A stretch of 64,000 nucleotides of DNA from positions 148,906,762 to 148,970,761 of the forward strand of contig NC_135718.1 in the NCBI RefSeq assembly GCF_964656455.1. The letters run 5' to 3'. The position numbers and the translations under genes were made by a program. Below are positions 46,306-59,094 of this stretch, one piece after another. The notes below the pieces were generated by a model. That model was given only the letters and a program-made list of their open reading frames with translations, had not been told where the DNA came from and ran no database searches. Each line of letters starts with the position of its first letter. The stretch's first letter is position 1. The stretch is from Halichoerus grypus (Eukaryota > Chordata > Mammalia > Carnivora > Phocidae).

Positions 46306-49300
46306 TAATTCAGTCGGGCTATGAGAATCACCCTGTGAGTTACTGCTTCCTTAATAACGCTACATTTTCCAGCAACCTGCATACTTTCCCACAGCAGCTT
46401 CGTTCAAAGATACCCAAACAGGGAAAAATCCCAGGGAGTGTTGCTTACTTCTTGTGCACTTTGTTTTGGATGTTTATATTGTCTGAATGCCTTCCTTTCC
46501 CGGGGTTCTTCTTCATGTCCCATTCTTAATTAAGTTCTACTCAGTGTGTTCTTGTCAAAGCCAATCAGAATCACAGAAAAATTCTGCTGAAGGCAAGCAA
46601 ATATAAGACAAGAATATGGTATCATTGAATGTGGGTCCATTTGGTTTGGGTAATGAATCTCCACGTAAACTGGTCTGAAAGAATGTGGATGTAGAAAGAC
46701 CAATTTCAAGTGAGATTAATTGATCTCACTTGTTGTTTTAATTCTGATCCAGGGGCAATCACCCCTCTATTTCTGACTTTGGTTAGTAAAGGATAAAATG
46801 AATTTTATGAGGCAGCCATTATTTGATTTTTTAAAGCAAATACATTATGTAAAATATCAATTTTCCCTCTAGAGCGTCTTTGTGTTGGCTGGAGATCACT
46901 AACAAGAGATATAACCATGAATGTTACAAAATAGATCTGAACACAATCCCTATTGATTCTTCCCTTATACCTCTCTCATACTCCCCCCTACCCAGTTACC
47001 ATATTCTGTATTAAATCAATGACCTGGCAACGGAGTATTTAATAAATATATATATGCCTCTAGTGTTTAGGCCCAATGTTTCAATTTTCAAATTATTTTA
47101 AATCCGTGTGAGTAGAAAATTCCAAAATTTTCAACTCCAATCATGTCGAATAAAACAGATGCTATCCAGCACAACGTCCCTTACCTCAATATCAGGAGAA
47201 CTATACACTAAAATGGAAAAATTCTGTCAAGTCTAAAATGGTTAATTACCCTATGATGCCATCTGTTTGTTTAGGAAATGATTATCTTCAAAATACCAAA
47301 TTATCTTTAGAAAAATTAATTTGACTACATGTGGAGGCTTTCTAAGTAAGAGTTTCAAAGAACCCCGCATTTTGCAAAATAGTGTGACTTTTTTCTTTAG
47401 CAACCCCATCTTGCCTCTCTATTTTGCTCCCTGTGTTAATGGATCGTATTTACCCTCAAAGTGCGCATTTATGTCCCAACGTCCCGCGCAAGCAGCTGAC
47501 TGATAGGCCGTGGTATATTTTAGTAGCTTTAATCTTTTAATTATGTCTTTCATTATTATAAGTCTTGGTAGATTTCTTTTTCTTATCTTTAGTAGATTTG
47601 ATTAAGTAGTGATTTACATAATTTAGTAATAAGGAGAAGCAAGCTAACCATGTACAAGGCTAACCAAGATGAGGATGTTGAGTTAATTTTGGAAGAAAGT
47701 ATCTATGAAAGGATGAATAAAATTCCGGAATGTTGAAGGAGAAGATCACATTGTTTAGTTTTGTATTTCCTTCTTTCACATTCCTTTCTCCTCCACACAC
47801 TCCTAATTTTTCATGTTTATGGCCCATTTATTCAGTTGTTTCTTAAGAATATTGACAGCGAAGCAACCACGTTACTGTAGTCTTCAGGCGAGTGCTGGTT
47901 GTGTTGGTTGGCTCTTCTCTGGGTTTGCTCTTGCGAAGGACAGCATGCCCTTCTGAATACTTGGCTATTTCACATTCTGAGAGTGGGTTGGAGTGAGTGG
48001 GTCCACTGCCAACAGTTGCCAGTGTGTTAAGAGTCCATTCATAGTTGGAAATATTGCTGACTTCAGAGACACTGTTCACCAAGCAGTCGACAGCTAGGCC
48101 AAATCAACACCATGAGCATCAAGAAGTCCTCCCCGTGTGCATTTGTGTAGGAATGACACACAACTCAGAGCAGAACTTCCTGGCACCACCTTGCTCAGCA
48201 TATGTCTACACTGCCCAAATCAGTAACAAATCTCCAGCCCTTTACTTTCTCATGCAGCTAGAAATGTTAAGAACCCAAGGATCTAGGGGAGTTATTGTTC
48301 TTGGATGCCAAACCTTTTTTAAGCAGAATGTTAATTGAATTGAAAATTCAAAACTTTTTATTCACATGATTTCAAAGAGCCAAATGTTTGAAAATGCCCA
48401 GAGAATGTACTAGATATTACGGAGCTCACCCAGATGGTTGACATTACACAGACCCAGATCAACTGTATTCACAAACTGACTACACACCCTATGTCAGTGG
48501 GTAGGACTTGTGAGTGGAGGGTAAGGAGGACCTTCCCCTTTTCATAGGCTGAACTCCGGAGGCAAAGGGCAGGAAAAGCACCACCATGAGGGCTGTGCAG
48601 TGAAGGGGAAAAAAAAGAATGAATGCTTTCCAGTCAAACGATGCCATGTAATATATAAATCTGTATATATGATTTTAAATTTATAGTTTACACACACATT
48701 AGAAACCATTCTAACACATGAACTGATAAAATTAAAAGGAATACAAGTATTACAACCCAAAATGTGAAAGCAAACATATCAAAATTGCCCGAAACGTTCT
48801 TTCAAATCCTTTTAAAGTGTTTTTAAACTTAGGAAAAAAGAAAGAAAAAAAAAAAAACAGTGTTACTGGAAGTTTCCATGGCAACACAAAGAAAATAACA
48901 TTCTTTTAGTTCTGGGAAATCAGAAAAACTGGGATGGTCTTTCCAGGAAAAAAAAGAAATGTGTAACATCTCTTCATCACTCCCTCTCCCTCCCCCACCT
49001 CCCTCCCCACTTTGTCTTGAGTAAATTGCTGGGAAAGCAAGAAAGTTAATGCAAGAGTCCTGTGGTGCTTGGTGCTTTCATTTCCCTCCCTCCCGGAAAT
49101 GGAACTACAGTCGTAAGTGATCTGGGATGTAGAGAGGTAGCGGAACCAAACTGTGGTCAATGGGAAGAGGAGTATACACTTCTCACTCTGGAAAGAAACC
49201 CAAGATGAGGCCAGGGAATGGCCCACACCCTAAGATTTTCTGCCTGGGTTTGATACAGTTTGGGGTTGGCGTCAGTTTAGGGTCCAAACTGGACCAGATT

Positions 49301-49376
49301 AAAGAGTTAGACTGTTGATTCTAGAGGAAATTAAAAGGCTGTGTTTATCTACTAAAGCAGTGCTTGTTCACATGAA

Positions 49377-49406
49377 CAACACACACACACACACACACAC
49401 ACACAC
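49377..49406. repeat. (CA)n microsatellite in the 3' UTR
   Basis: About 15 CA units inside the predicted RGS5 3' UTR, the main length-variable site in that region. In RNA, CA repeats can bind hnRNP L; whether this one does is unknown. Confidence 0.95.
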
Positions 49407-49544
49407 TCCTTCTCCCAGATAGACCTTCTGAGATGGAGAACTGAGGCTTTTCAGTCCCTTTACTTTCACATCAATAATATCAAATATATGGAAACGTTTT
49501 GCTTCCTTTGCCTCATGAACTTTAATTCTCTATCATATAAATTA

Positions 49545-49570
49545 ATCTGTGCTCGCTTCAGCAGCACATA
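49545..49570 (+). pseudogene. U6 snRNA 5' stub, retro-inserted
   Basis: From 49549, 23 of 24 bases equal the first 24 of U6 snRNA (gtgctcgcttc, then agcagcacatata; one G-to-A change). The last two of these overlap the flanking duplication. The 26-bp insert (atct plus the U6 part) lies between two perfect copies of tatcatataaatta (49531-49544 and 49571-49584). The rest of U6 is missing, so this is a severely truncated insertion, not an snRNA gene. Confidence 0.75.
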
Positions 49571-51226
49571 TATCATATAAATTATACTATCAGTAGAGTT
49601 CAGTTTTTAGTGCATAACGAGAAAAATTTGGTGAAAGAGATTGTTTTCATTTTTACCCTATACAATTCCATGGATTTGCTTGGTTGATGGGTTCTCTCTC
49701 TAGAGTCCATTTCAGTAGGATGGGGTTATTAATTGTCTCCCAAAGAATAATAGCTGTTCAGAAGTTTCAGTAAAAACTTGACCATCACCAAATCAACGGA
49801 TACACTCAGAAGTATCCCCTGCCAGGGCTTTGTCAAATTATCTTTCCCATCACAGATTTGATCATGAAAATTATTTAAAAGGCTATCTGTATGTTAGCAG
49901 CCCATTCTCCCTGTTTCCTGGGACTTTAGCAAGTTTGGGAGATAAAGGCTCGGGGGAAGAAAGAGGAGAGAGGAGGAAAGGGTAGTGGTGAAGAAGGGAG
50001 TGCCAGACCTATGAAGTTAATCTACTTACTAGGAAACATTTAAGAACAGCTCCCCTTGACTGAAAATCCAACCACTTCTTCCTGTCATCACTACGATTTG
50101 CAAACAAGGCATTCCTTGACTTACAATGCAGCTAGATGAAGAACTTCATTTTCAAATCCTAGAGAGTCTTGATTAGAAGGAAGAAGAGATGTAGAGGATC
50201 TGCTTTCCCCACTTGGCTCACCTGTGCGGGGGAGCAGAGAGTGGAGAACTGAGTTTCCAACATCCAAATGTCTAAACCCAAGAGCCAGGGAACTCTATGT
50301 AGGTTCTGGACATGAGGTCTTCATGCATCTCAGTATATCCTGACTGACTTGTCATTAGACCTCTCTGGTTTTCTGGTCTCCATTCTATTAGACATGTATG
50401 TAACGCTTGCTTGGGAGGAGGCTCTTCAGGTAACAATTTAGCAACCGCTGCTTGGGTTCAACATACTTTTGCCCAAATAGGGCATGTGGCAGACCAGAGC
50501 AATTGATATCCAAGGAAAGGCTTTCCCCAGTATCAGTGAACCATCGTGGAACTGAAAAGATCAACTCTTCCAACTGAAGACACATTTGCAGCTTTGAATG
50601 GAAACTCAGAGCAGGGAGTGAAGGGAAAAAAAAATATCTTGGGAATATTATCCTCACCTCACAGTTTAATAATAATCTTATCTCATTTTTCTAGTAGAGA
50701 AGCTACACATCAAGCTTATTCAAATCCAGGTTAAGAAGCCTCTTGCAAGGTACTTGTTTTCTCACCTGAGGTATTTTCCCTCCCCACCTCACTCCTATAC
50801 CTCCCTTCCTCTCTTCCCCCTGCAAGAGGAAACATTTAAAACAGAGGGGTCTAATCACAATTATGTCATAATGGATACATTAAAAGCATTTAACTTCCTG
50901 TCTAAGAAAACGTATACGCTAAGGCATAGGCAAAACAGTGGGAAATGCTGAGAGATTTTCCAATGGAGAGAAGTAATCCGGATCATATTTTGCTAAAAGT
51001 TCTTTTTATGTCATATGGTATCAGGATTTGGGAAAATTAATTCTTTTTTTAAATGCTGGAAACTGCATCTTCAGGAAATACGTCCCAGAGACAGGAGTAG
51101 AAATGAAAGATTGAAAATCCATCTGTCAGCATTTATCCCGGAAGTTTTTCATTTAGAAACAATTGTGTTTATCTTCTGATTTTGCAGTCAATATGTTGTG
51201 TACTATGTGACTCATACTTCTTGGTA

Positions 51227-51232
51227 AATAAA
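51227..51232 (+). terminator. RGS5: Candidate RGS5 polyadenylation signal
   Basis: A canonical AATAAA is followed 10-60 bp later by a GT-rich stretch (tgtatctgtatgcatg and on), the usual signal and downstream element pair. Cleavage would fall near 51245-51255. Repeats become common again shortly after it. Confidence 0.5.
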
Positions 51233-52007
51233 GCACCAAACATGTATCTGTATGCATGATCATGTATATTGTATTAAATATATATCTGTATGACAACCTC
51301 TGTGAGTCCTTCTTAACTCCCGAACGTGCTTGATATGAAACTATGCCTTAAGATAGGCTTTTTTTGCTCACTATGCTCCTTACACCACGTGAGCCCTAGA
51401 TCAATTGGGATGATCCTTATCCAATAAGCATCAATTATAAAATAGCCTGACATCAGAACTCAGAAAGGGAGATACAAAGTGCCCCAGACTCATACACTCT
51501 GTTGACTACTTTCCCTTGGATTCAAATGGCAACTTATTGACCTCCCTGTTCACTGTTAGAACTAAACACATTAACACATTATATCATTTGGATCCTGCAA
51601 TAGTCAGTGAGTATAGTCATTCCTTTCTCCGCTTGCACTGGTGAAAGCTGAAATCCTGGTGCCATTGCAAGCAGCTCAATTCTATGACCTTAGATTTGGT
51701 GCTCAGATAGTTTAAGTAATGGGCTGAAATTATCCAACTAGGGTTGGGACTGGGGGATAGGGAAAGTTTGTGTACAGAAAGAAGCATAAATGGGAGCAGA
51801 TCTGTAGGGAGAAACAATAATGAGAAATGTGTGTTGGGGAAAGAGAAGGTTAGGGAGAGAAATTGAAGAGAATGTCTGTCCTGGTCTCTGACAGTTTCTT
51901 AGATCTCATTCCAAGTCCCTATGAAGCCTAACTGTATTTAATGTAGATGCAATGGTCCTAAATCATTTCAATGCCACCTACTCTCCTCTTTAATTATCTT
52001 GGATGAG

Positions 52008-52165
52008 GGGTGCCTGAGTGGCTCAGTCGGTTCAGCGTCCAACTCTTGATCTCAGCTCAGGTCTTGATCTCAAGGTTGAGAGTTCAAGCTTCACATTGGG
52101 CTCCATGACAGGCATGGAGCCTACTAAAAAAAAAATATCTATATATCTATATCTACATCTGTATC
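52008..52165 (+). mobile_element. Can-SINE with expanded tail
   Basis: A clear head and body, shortened middle, then poly-A and a (TATC)n-like tail. A perfect duplication, tatcttggatgag, lies at 51995-52007 and 52166-52178. It is the first Can-SINE after the RGS5 stop codon. Confidence 0.92.
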
Positions 52166-53474
52166 TATCTTGGATGAGTTTCTGAGAGTTTCCATTCAAG
52201 AATTATTACTAGAGTGAAGATCACTGCTACTTCTGTCTTCCCCATGGAGAAGTGATGTTCTCAAGATCACTACGAATTAATGGCAGAACAGACTTAGAGG
52301 TCAGAGTGCCTCTCAGACTCCTGTTTGTTCCACTAGACCAAAGGAACCACATGTGATCCCTCAAAGCATTACAATTACTCCTAACTTGAGTAAAACAGGG
52401 TATACCAACACTGCCCAAGTGGGAGTCCATGCTATCAACCATCAGTGATGTAAGCCGAGTTCTCCAAGCTATATGATCTCCAAAGCACATTTTGCTAATT
52501 TTGCATTTTCTAAATCAGCAGTATCTTGAAAAATCATTTTGCTCATAAAATACTTTCCACATACCTTAACTCTTCAGATGGCTTCCCAATGCCTCAGTGC
52601 ATTTTTCATTTAAATTAGTCTCATCTGGAAAATTCCTGGTCCTGTTTCCATGCTTTTCTACTTTTTGGTCAAATCCTACCCTCTCAATGTTTTCACTTAT
52701 TAAAGTAAATGACAATTTTATTAGAAAGCAAAGCCTATGAGGAGGTACTCATTGCTCAATCTTTGGTAGCCAATGACTCATGGCCAGACTGCCAGGTCTC
52801 TTTGTTCTATTTCCAAATGAATTTCACCATGGGAGAAGGCTGAGCTTGAGGCAGGAGACCAGGGTGGGCATGCCTTCCTACAGGTGAATTTGGAAGTCTT
52901 AGTTATGTCTTGAAGAAGTAGTACCTTGTGACTGCCACTGGAAGAAACTGCTGGGACATACGATACATAGACACCTACCTCAGAGTGTCCTGCCAAATGC
53001 CCAAGGCCTCTGTGCTTCCAAGCAGAGTTCTTGGGAAACAGAAGGCTTAAGGAGGAATTGGAGCCCAGAGGCCTTAGTGAATAAAGGTAAATGGACATTG
53101 ATGTTCCTTTATTTCTTTTAACTGAATATTTATTTTGACTGCTTTTTCATTTAGCAACTAAAGCCATAACTTTTATATCTCCTTGAGTTTCTCCAATAAT
53201 TCTATTGACAGTGAGCAGAGAAGTGATAAAGGATGTCAGCCCTGGAACAAACATGACAAATGTCCAACATGCAGGATGAGAGTGCAGTCTTCCTCTCTCT
53301 GCAAAGATTTTCTTCAGTTGAGATGCCAGCAGCTGGGGGACAACCCTTGAGAGCAGAGGGGGCACCCTTTTGTCCGGCCGGGGAGATGAGCTGGATTGCC
53401 CTGGGTGATCAGTCCAGCTGTCACACACACAAAAAAACCACCCTGCCATCCTAAGAAATTATTCTTCCCAATCT

Positions 53475-53575
53475 TCATTTTAAAGATGAGGAAATTGAGA
53501 CCCATGGACATGAAATGATTTGTCCAAAGTTACACATCTGGATAAATGGCATACTTCTCACAGATGAATTGATTC
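53475..53575 (-). repeat. MIR fragment, antisense
   Basis: Antisense MIR landmarks: cattttaaagatgaggaaat, then tttgtccaaagttacacatc. Confidence 0.6.
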
Positions 53576-54226
53576 CCAGTCTGGGGTATTTTTCCTATGG
53601 AACAAAATTCATGGTATGCCGCACTCACAGATCTATAACCAGGAGTGTTCTCAAAGTTGATATTAAAGAACTGTAAGATACCAGAGAAATGGTAGGGTAG
53701 GGCTGGCCCAGAAAAGCTGTGCTTCTCAAAAATATATGCCTCTCCTCTATCTCTATAAGAATTTTCTCAATCAAATGTCCTTTTGGGTTAACAAAGCACT
53801 CCTTTAAAAGCAAAATATCCCATTAGAAAGTTATCAGTTACTCGACGCTAATGTGAATAAATCCAATAAGATGATACATATCCCTTATTTCTCAAAATCT
53901 TCCTGAGGACAGCCAGAGGGAAAGGGTATTTTGATTGAGGGGAAGACAGTTTTGGTTGAGGAAGAGAGGTGGGTCTTTTATAATCTTATTTTCTGAAATC
54001 TGGTCATCCCTCTATGGTCTACATGACCCCATTCCCTGACGCACCAGGTTATAAGTAAAGATTTATGGACACAGAACAGTCTTTTATCCTATATGGTATT
54101 CTAGCAACTACTGTGCATTGTTTTACTCTTTACTGGGATTTGAAGAACAAGCAAAGTAGTCATGCTAAATTTCTCAACTACTATTTGCAATTTATCCCAT
54201 TTTGTTAAGCATTGTCCACATTTAAG

Positions 54227-54328
54227 TGTTCTCCCTTAAATGCAATCTCTCTTAAGAGGAATAACACAGAAAATCTTTGTTCTCCCTTAAATGCAAACTC
54301 TCCTAAGAAGAATAACACAGAAAATCTT
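54227..54328. repeat. 51-bp tandem duplication
   Basis: Two head-to-tail copies (54227-54277, 54278-54328) each begin tgttctcccttaaatgca and end cacagaaaatctt. They differ at 3 of 51 positions. Confidence 0.95.
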
Positions 54329-54349
54329 TAACAGCTTTAAATGACCTGG

Positions 54350-54445
54350 GACAACACAGCTTATCTGATCATGTCACTCCTCTTCCGATTCATCTGATCA
54401 TGTTATTCCTCTGTTTAAAACCTGTCAATGGCTTTTCATGCTTTT
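54350..54445 (+). repeat. L2 fragment with internal duplication
   Basis: It contains the L2 motif ctgatcatgtcactcctc twice (54366 and 54390 regions), followed by gtttaaaacctgtcaatggc, also an L2 landmark. Confidence 0.6.
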
Positions 54446-54774
54446 CAGCCTCCCAGAGGCTCTGGACCCAGGAGGAGAGTTTATAAAGACTATATGCTCC
54501 CTTCACTATCCCTTGATTAACACCACAAACTTCCATGTATTAATTCCAATGCTCAAGTTTTAAAAGCAAAATACAAATTTTACTTAAAAAGATTCCTGAT
54601 TTTCTATTAGCTTGTCATTTCAAATATTTTAAATTAACAGATAATAACATTACCACTACTCTTATATAGATGCCCTCAAAAATTACTCTTAATCTTAGAA
54701 GTTTGTTTTAACTCTAAGATCTTGATTGCCATTATCCCAGAGAATAGCTTCCTAGATCCTCAGCCTAATACAGA

Positions 54775-54980
54775 AAAATCTTAAACCAGCCAGCCTTCCA
54801 TGACTTCTCACAGAACTCCAAATGCACCATGTTGTCTCATGCTCTAGGCCTCAGTAAGGCAGTTCTTTTTACTATCTTCCCTCTATCTCACTGAGCTAAC
54901 ACCAATGCATTTTTAAAGAATTAGAGTACAGATACCATCTTCCCCAGGGAGACTTTCTTCATACCCATTAGATCCCACCT
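54775..54980 (+). repeat. L2 fragment
   Basis: Diverged L2 3' region: ccttccatgacttctcacag, then gatgccatcttcc-like sequence, then gggagactttcttcatacc. It probably belongs to the same insertion as the fragment at 54350. Confidence 0.5.
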
Positions 54981-55337
54981 AACAAAAATGGGGGACATTC
55001 CTCCAGTCTGGGATGCTTCCACTAAAGACGTGTCCCTACCAGTTGGCTAGGGTAATTGTGTGGAATCGTCAGGGAATTCTCTTCTTTGAAGAGTGTTGGA
55101 AAAGCAAAAAGTTCTGGTATTTTAACTTCTGGAAAAGTCTGGACATGAGAACTTCCAGACACCTCTTTCCTTCCAAGTTCCTAGGATAGGCCCAGATTTA
55201 AGGAGGTTTAAGTTCTTGTGGCTTGTAACTATGTCCTCAGGAGACAATAGCAACGGAACTTCTTGGCTCTGTGGCTTTGCTCCTTTTCTGTACAGATAAG
55301 TCAGACACCTCTCATATGAGTCCTTTATCCCTGCACA

Positions 55338-55398
55338 TGAAAAATAGTGAAAAATAGACCATGAAAAAATAGTGAAAAAATAGTGAAAAAAAAAATGA
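55338..55398. repeat. Short A-rich tandem repeat
   Basis: Four to five copies of a 10-12 bp unit, gaaaaatagt, with growing A runs. Confidence 0.85.
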
Positions 55399-55964
55399 GT
55401 TCTTCTTGATTATTTTATGGCAGGTAGCTCTTGTGACTTTTCATCCTAATACCATTTAATGTTAATACCATTTTTGCTTCACTTTAGAGCTGGGCAGGTA
55501 TTGGGGTCTAATCTTATCCCTTTGAAACTGCACTTTATTCCTGTAAAAATGTTTAATGGCATTTGGGTATTGTATGTCTCTCATCTTGACAAATTCTTCC
55601 CAGCCAAGTCCTTCCAGAATTACTAAGAATAGATAAAAGAAGGAGAAAAAAGGGTATATTTTTAGCTGTGTGAGGCACCTTCTATTTTATTTATCAGCTG
55701 TCTATAAAGTATCTGCATCATGAAGATAAAGTCATTTGAAATCCCAATGAAAGCATTTATTCAGATCTTAGCTCCTCAATAGGCAACAGGGTTTTAAGAT
55801 ATTTTGGTAAAAACTAAATCAATGTCTCTTTGAACTGTAAGTGCAGACTTCAGAAAATCATGTGTAGATAATATTAGGCTTTAGAGCTGGGAAAAAATGT
55901 CTTTTCTAGTTATAATCATCATTTCTCTCTAGTTGGCTCAGTATATGTGGCTTAGAGTCATAAA

Positions 55965-56155
55965 ATTTGAGCTGTAGGCTAGGTTCTTCCTCTATTCCAT
56001 CTTAAGCAGTGTAAGTAATTCCCTGAGACTCTGGTTGCTCATCTGCAAAAATGGGGCTACCTAGATTTTCCATCACAGAAATGTGATGAGGAGTGAATGA
56101 AATAGTATGTATGAAATGATTGTGCAACCTATAAAGTAAAATCTCAGATCCTCTT
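55965..56155 (+). repeat. MIR element, diverged
   Basis: MIR landmarks: ctcatctgcaaaaatggggc, then cagaaatgtgatgaggagtg, then gaatgaaatagtatgtatg. Confidence 0.6.
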
Positions 56156-56479
56156 TTGGGTCAATTTGCCTCATGTTATATCTTGCTGATGTGAGTCATC
56201 AGGAGCCTAATCAGAGAAAGTAAGCACTTCTTTAGGTATGACCAGGAGAGACAGCAATATGTGCTTAATTCTACCCCCATTGCCCCTTCCCCCAGCCAAT
56301 TCCCAACTGTGATATGGAGAAAAGCTGGGGCCATTTTTTAATCTTTGGTGTCCTTATGTCCTGAGAGTCTAGAATGTAATTTAACCAACTGGCAGAATCA
56401 GGATTGATTAACTGGTCTACCAGGTATCTACTTGAGCTATGTTGGTTTCTTCAGTACCATGGTCTTCTCGATGATCTAA

Positions 56480-56885
56480 TAATAACTAGTGTTTGTATAG
56501 ATTTTTCTTACCTTATTTCACTTAATAGATCATCATAACTCCATGAGGCGTTACAGTAGGTAGGATTAAAATGTTCACTTCAGGGGCGTCTGAGTGGCTC
56601 AGTCAGTTAAGTGTCTGCCTTTGGCTCAGGTCATGATCTCGGGATCCTGGGATTGAGCCCCACAATGGGCTCCTTGCTCCTCCGGGAACTTACTTCTCCC
56701 TCCCTTCTGTCGCTCTCTCTCTGCCACTCTCTCTCTCAAATAAATAAATAAAATTTAAAATAAAATAAAATAAAATGTTCACTTCACATATGTTAAGTCT
56801 GAGCCCCATGAAACCTAAAGGACGTTGCTAGGTCACACAGTTAACATCAGCAGAGCTGAGTCTAGACTATGGGTCTTCTGGCTCT
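56480..56885 (-). repeat. MIR, antisense, split by a Can-SINE
   Basis: Antisense MIR (tagatcatcataactccatg) is interrupted at 56583 and resumes after 56786 (ctaggtcacacagttaacat). Confidence 0.7.
56583..56771 (+). mobile_element. Can-SINE inside a MIR
   Basis: A full-length copy ending in a (TAAAA)n-rich tail. A perfect 15-bp duplication, aaaatgttcacttca, lies at 56568-56582 and 56772-56786. Confidence 0.95.
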
Positions 56886-59094
56886 GGTTTTGGAGCTCCT
56901 TTTTTTATACCAGACTGCAGTATGCTGTTAACTCAGCACTGAAGCATCTTTTCAGGGTTGGCAAAAGAGTGAATGACTGTGAATAATGTCTGTGTGCTCT
57001 TTATTGAAGATTCATGGATGAGTGTGTATGTATATGCAGAAAAATGTGATCTTTCCTTTTAAATCTTTTTCTTCATTAATACTAATAAAGTCACAGTTTA
57101 TCTAAGTAGGTAAGAAAAAGAGAAGGATGTGGGAGTGAATACATGAAGATTTTCCTTTAGTTGGTGGTCTGGTTTATTTACAAAGCCTCTGCCTTGTTCC
57201 TTGGTTTAAAATGTGTTTGATCTCAGATTACAGCCAGTTGGGCCATCTGGTACCTTTCCTCAAACCTAGAATTCTTGACTGACATCTGAGGTTAGACTTT
57301 CGTGTCTACTCTGAAAGCCTGAGAGTGGCTCATTCTGCTTATGGTTGCATTGCTTTAGTGTTCAGTGACTTCTCACATCTGCAAGTTTCCTTTAAACTTT
57401 CAAATCATTCCCACGCATGTGATTACATTAGCTTCTCACTTCCAGTTTCTTCTCCCTCAGAGTCTTTATAGCTACTACTCTGCTTCTGGTGTTGCACTAT
57501 CCTATTTTGGGATTAGGTTATATCATTTATTCTTGGATTTATTCCTTCCTGTCTTTTTTTTTTTTAATTACTCCTTTTCTCTCTCCTTTGACTCTTCTAC
57601 TTCTTTCTAATTTGTATAATACAGCTTCCTTCTTCCTCCAAATTTAATTTGCTCCCACTCTTGGTGGATAAACCCATGATTTTATGATACAAGAATTTTT
57701 AGTGCATTCTGTTCTTATGAGGAACTAACACTCAAAGAGAGTCAGTGATGAGCTCAAGGTCACGTAGCTAGAAAGGGGCCAAGTGAGGATATAAAGTAGC
57801 TATGGATACTGAACTATGTGTTTTCCTTTTCCTTTCCTCCCCTAATTTTCTTTCTTCTGGTTTTAACTTCAATCCAGGTTGTTTTACCCGAAAGAAAGCC
57901 TGGGTTTTCTCTTTTACTTCTTCAAAGGTATGTAATCCCATGCACAGAATGCACCTTCCATGTCCTTTCCCCCAGCATATCCAGTCCGCGCTGATAGTCC
58001 ACACCTCTGTGGAATCCCACTGAATCCTACCCAAACCCAATTCTCCCTTATCAACCACAGACAATCACCTAAGGGTGCCTGAATAATTCATACTTGTTTA
58101 AGCACAAGGAAGTAAGAGGCTATGCTAATAGCAACCAGAGGTTACAGAGATTTTCTAAGACAGTTGCCGTTCCAAATACCCTATCTTGTCTTTCCCAAAA
58201 GTACGCTTGTCATATCACGTGTTCTGGTTTGGGGTTTAGAAAATATATGTACTCCAGCTAAGCTGTAATTCAGTCCAGACAGACCAGCTTTGTATAACCC
58301 TAGTAATGTTAATAAATCAGCAGCTGTAGAAACATTCATTCCTAAGCGTCAAAGGACAAACAGCTGAATTTTCTAGATCCCAAAGGATCACTGGAACAAG
58401 TCACATAGTGCCTAAGACGTTTTCTCTTACAAAATGGTGGTCTAATAGGATAAACACCAAGATCCTGACCTGATCCTGATGAACATTATTGCTTATGAAG
58501 CGTTTGGCTGCACTTCCGGCGAAGTCAGGGGCTCCCTGCTCCTCTGCACATTAACATTTTGTTCTGAACTTGATTATAGCACTCATCACAGCTGTTCAAG
58601 ATACTTATATTCACTGTGTTTTCTCCGTGCCTATGCTGGGTAGCAATGTGAACATGAATTAAACCGAGTCCCTGTTCTCCAAAAGGTTTGGGATCTAGTT
58701 GGGGGGACATATTGCATAAACAGGGTTCCAAAAGAAAGTGGTAAGTGGCATGCTAGAGATCATGAATGTGGAATCTTCGAAGGATCCCCAGCTCTGTGTG
58801 GCACAGCACAGTGGGAGAGTCTGATCAGGTGCTCAAACCACACTAACCTTTACCTTCTACCTGAAAGAGCTCATCAAGCAGAAGCTGCACTGCTGACCAA
58901 CACACCCGTCCTCCTCACTGCCAAGTGCTCCCCCCTCTCCTTACCTCCAGAACCTGCTTCATTCTTATCAAGTGAGCCTTTCTTTAAGACTTAGCTGGAG
59001 GGTCATTTATTCATGGAGATGTTCTAACTATACTCCCTCCAAAGTAAGATAGATTCTTTTGCTTAGTACTTTCTCTCTAAAATAATAATAACAT

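Larger units (their letters stand above)
46306..51252 (+). other. RGS5: Predicted RGS5 3' UTR
   Basis: No further gene signal occurs between the stop codon and the AATAAA at 51227. A 3' UTR of about 4.9 kb agrees with my memory that mammalian RGS5 mRNA is several kilobases long with a short coding part. The block holds no Can-SINE, MIR or L2 that I can see, unlike the introns. It is AT-rich, with a (CA)n run at 49377-49406, a Pumilio-type TGTATATA at 48662 and a 26-bp U6-derived insertion at 49545. Earlier AATAAA hexamers (for example 47149) could give shorter forms. Confidence 0.6.

Noticed and set aside
49549..49572. Possible U6 snRNA gene
   Set aside because: Only the first 24 bases are present; the rest of U6, its 3' stem-loop and a U6 promoter are absent.
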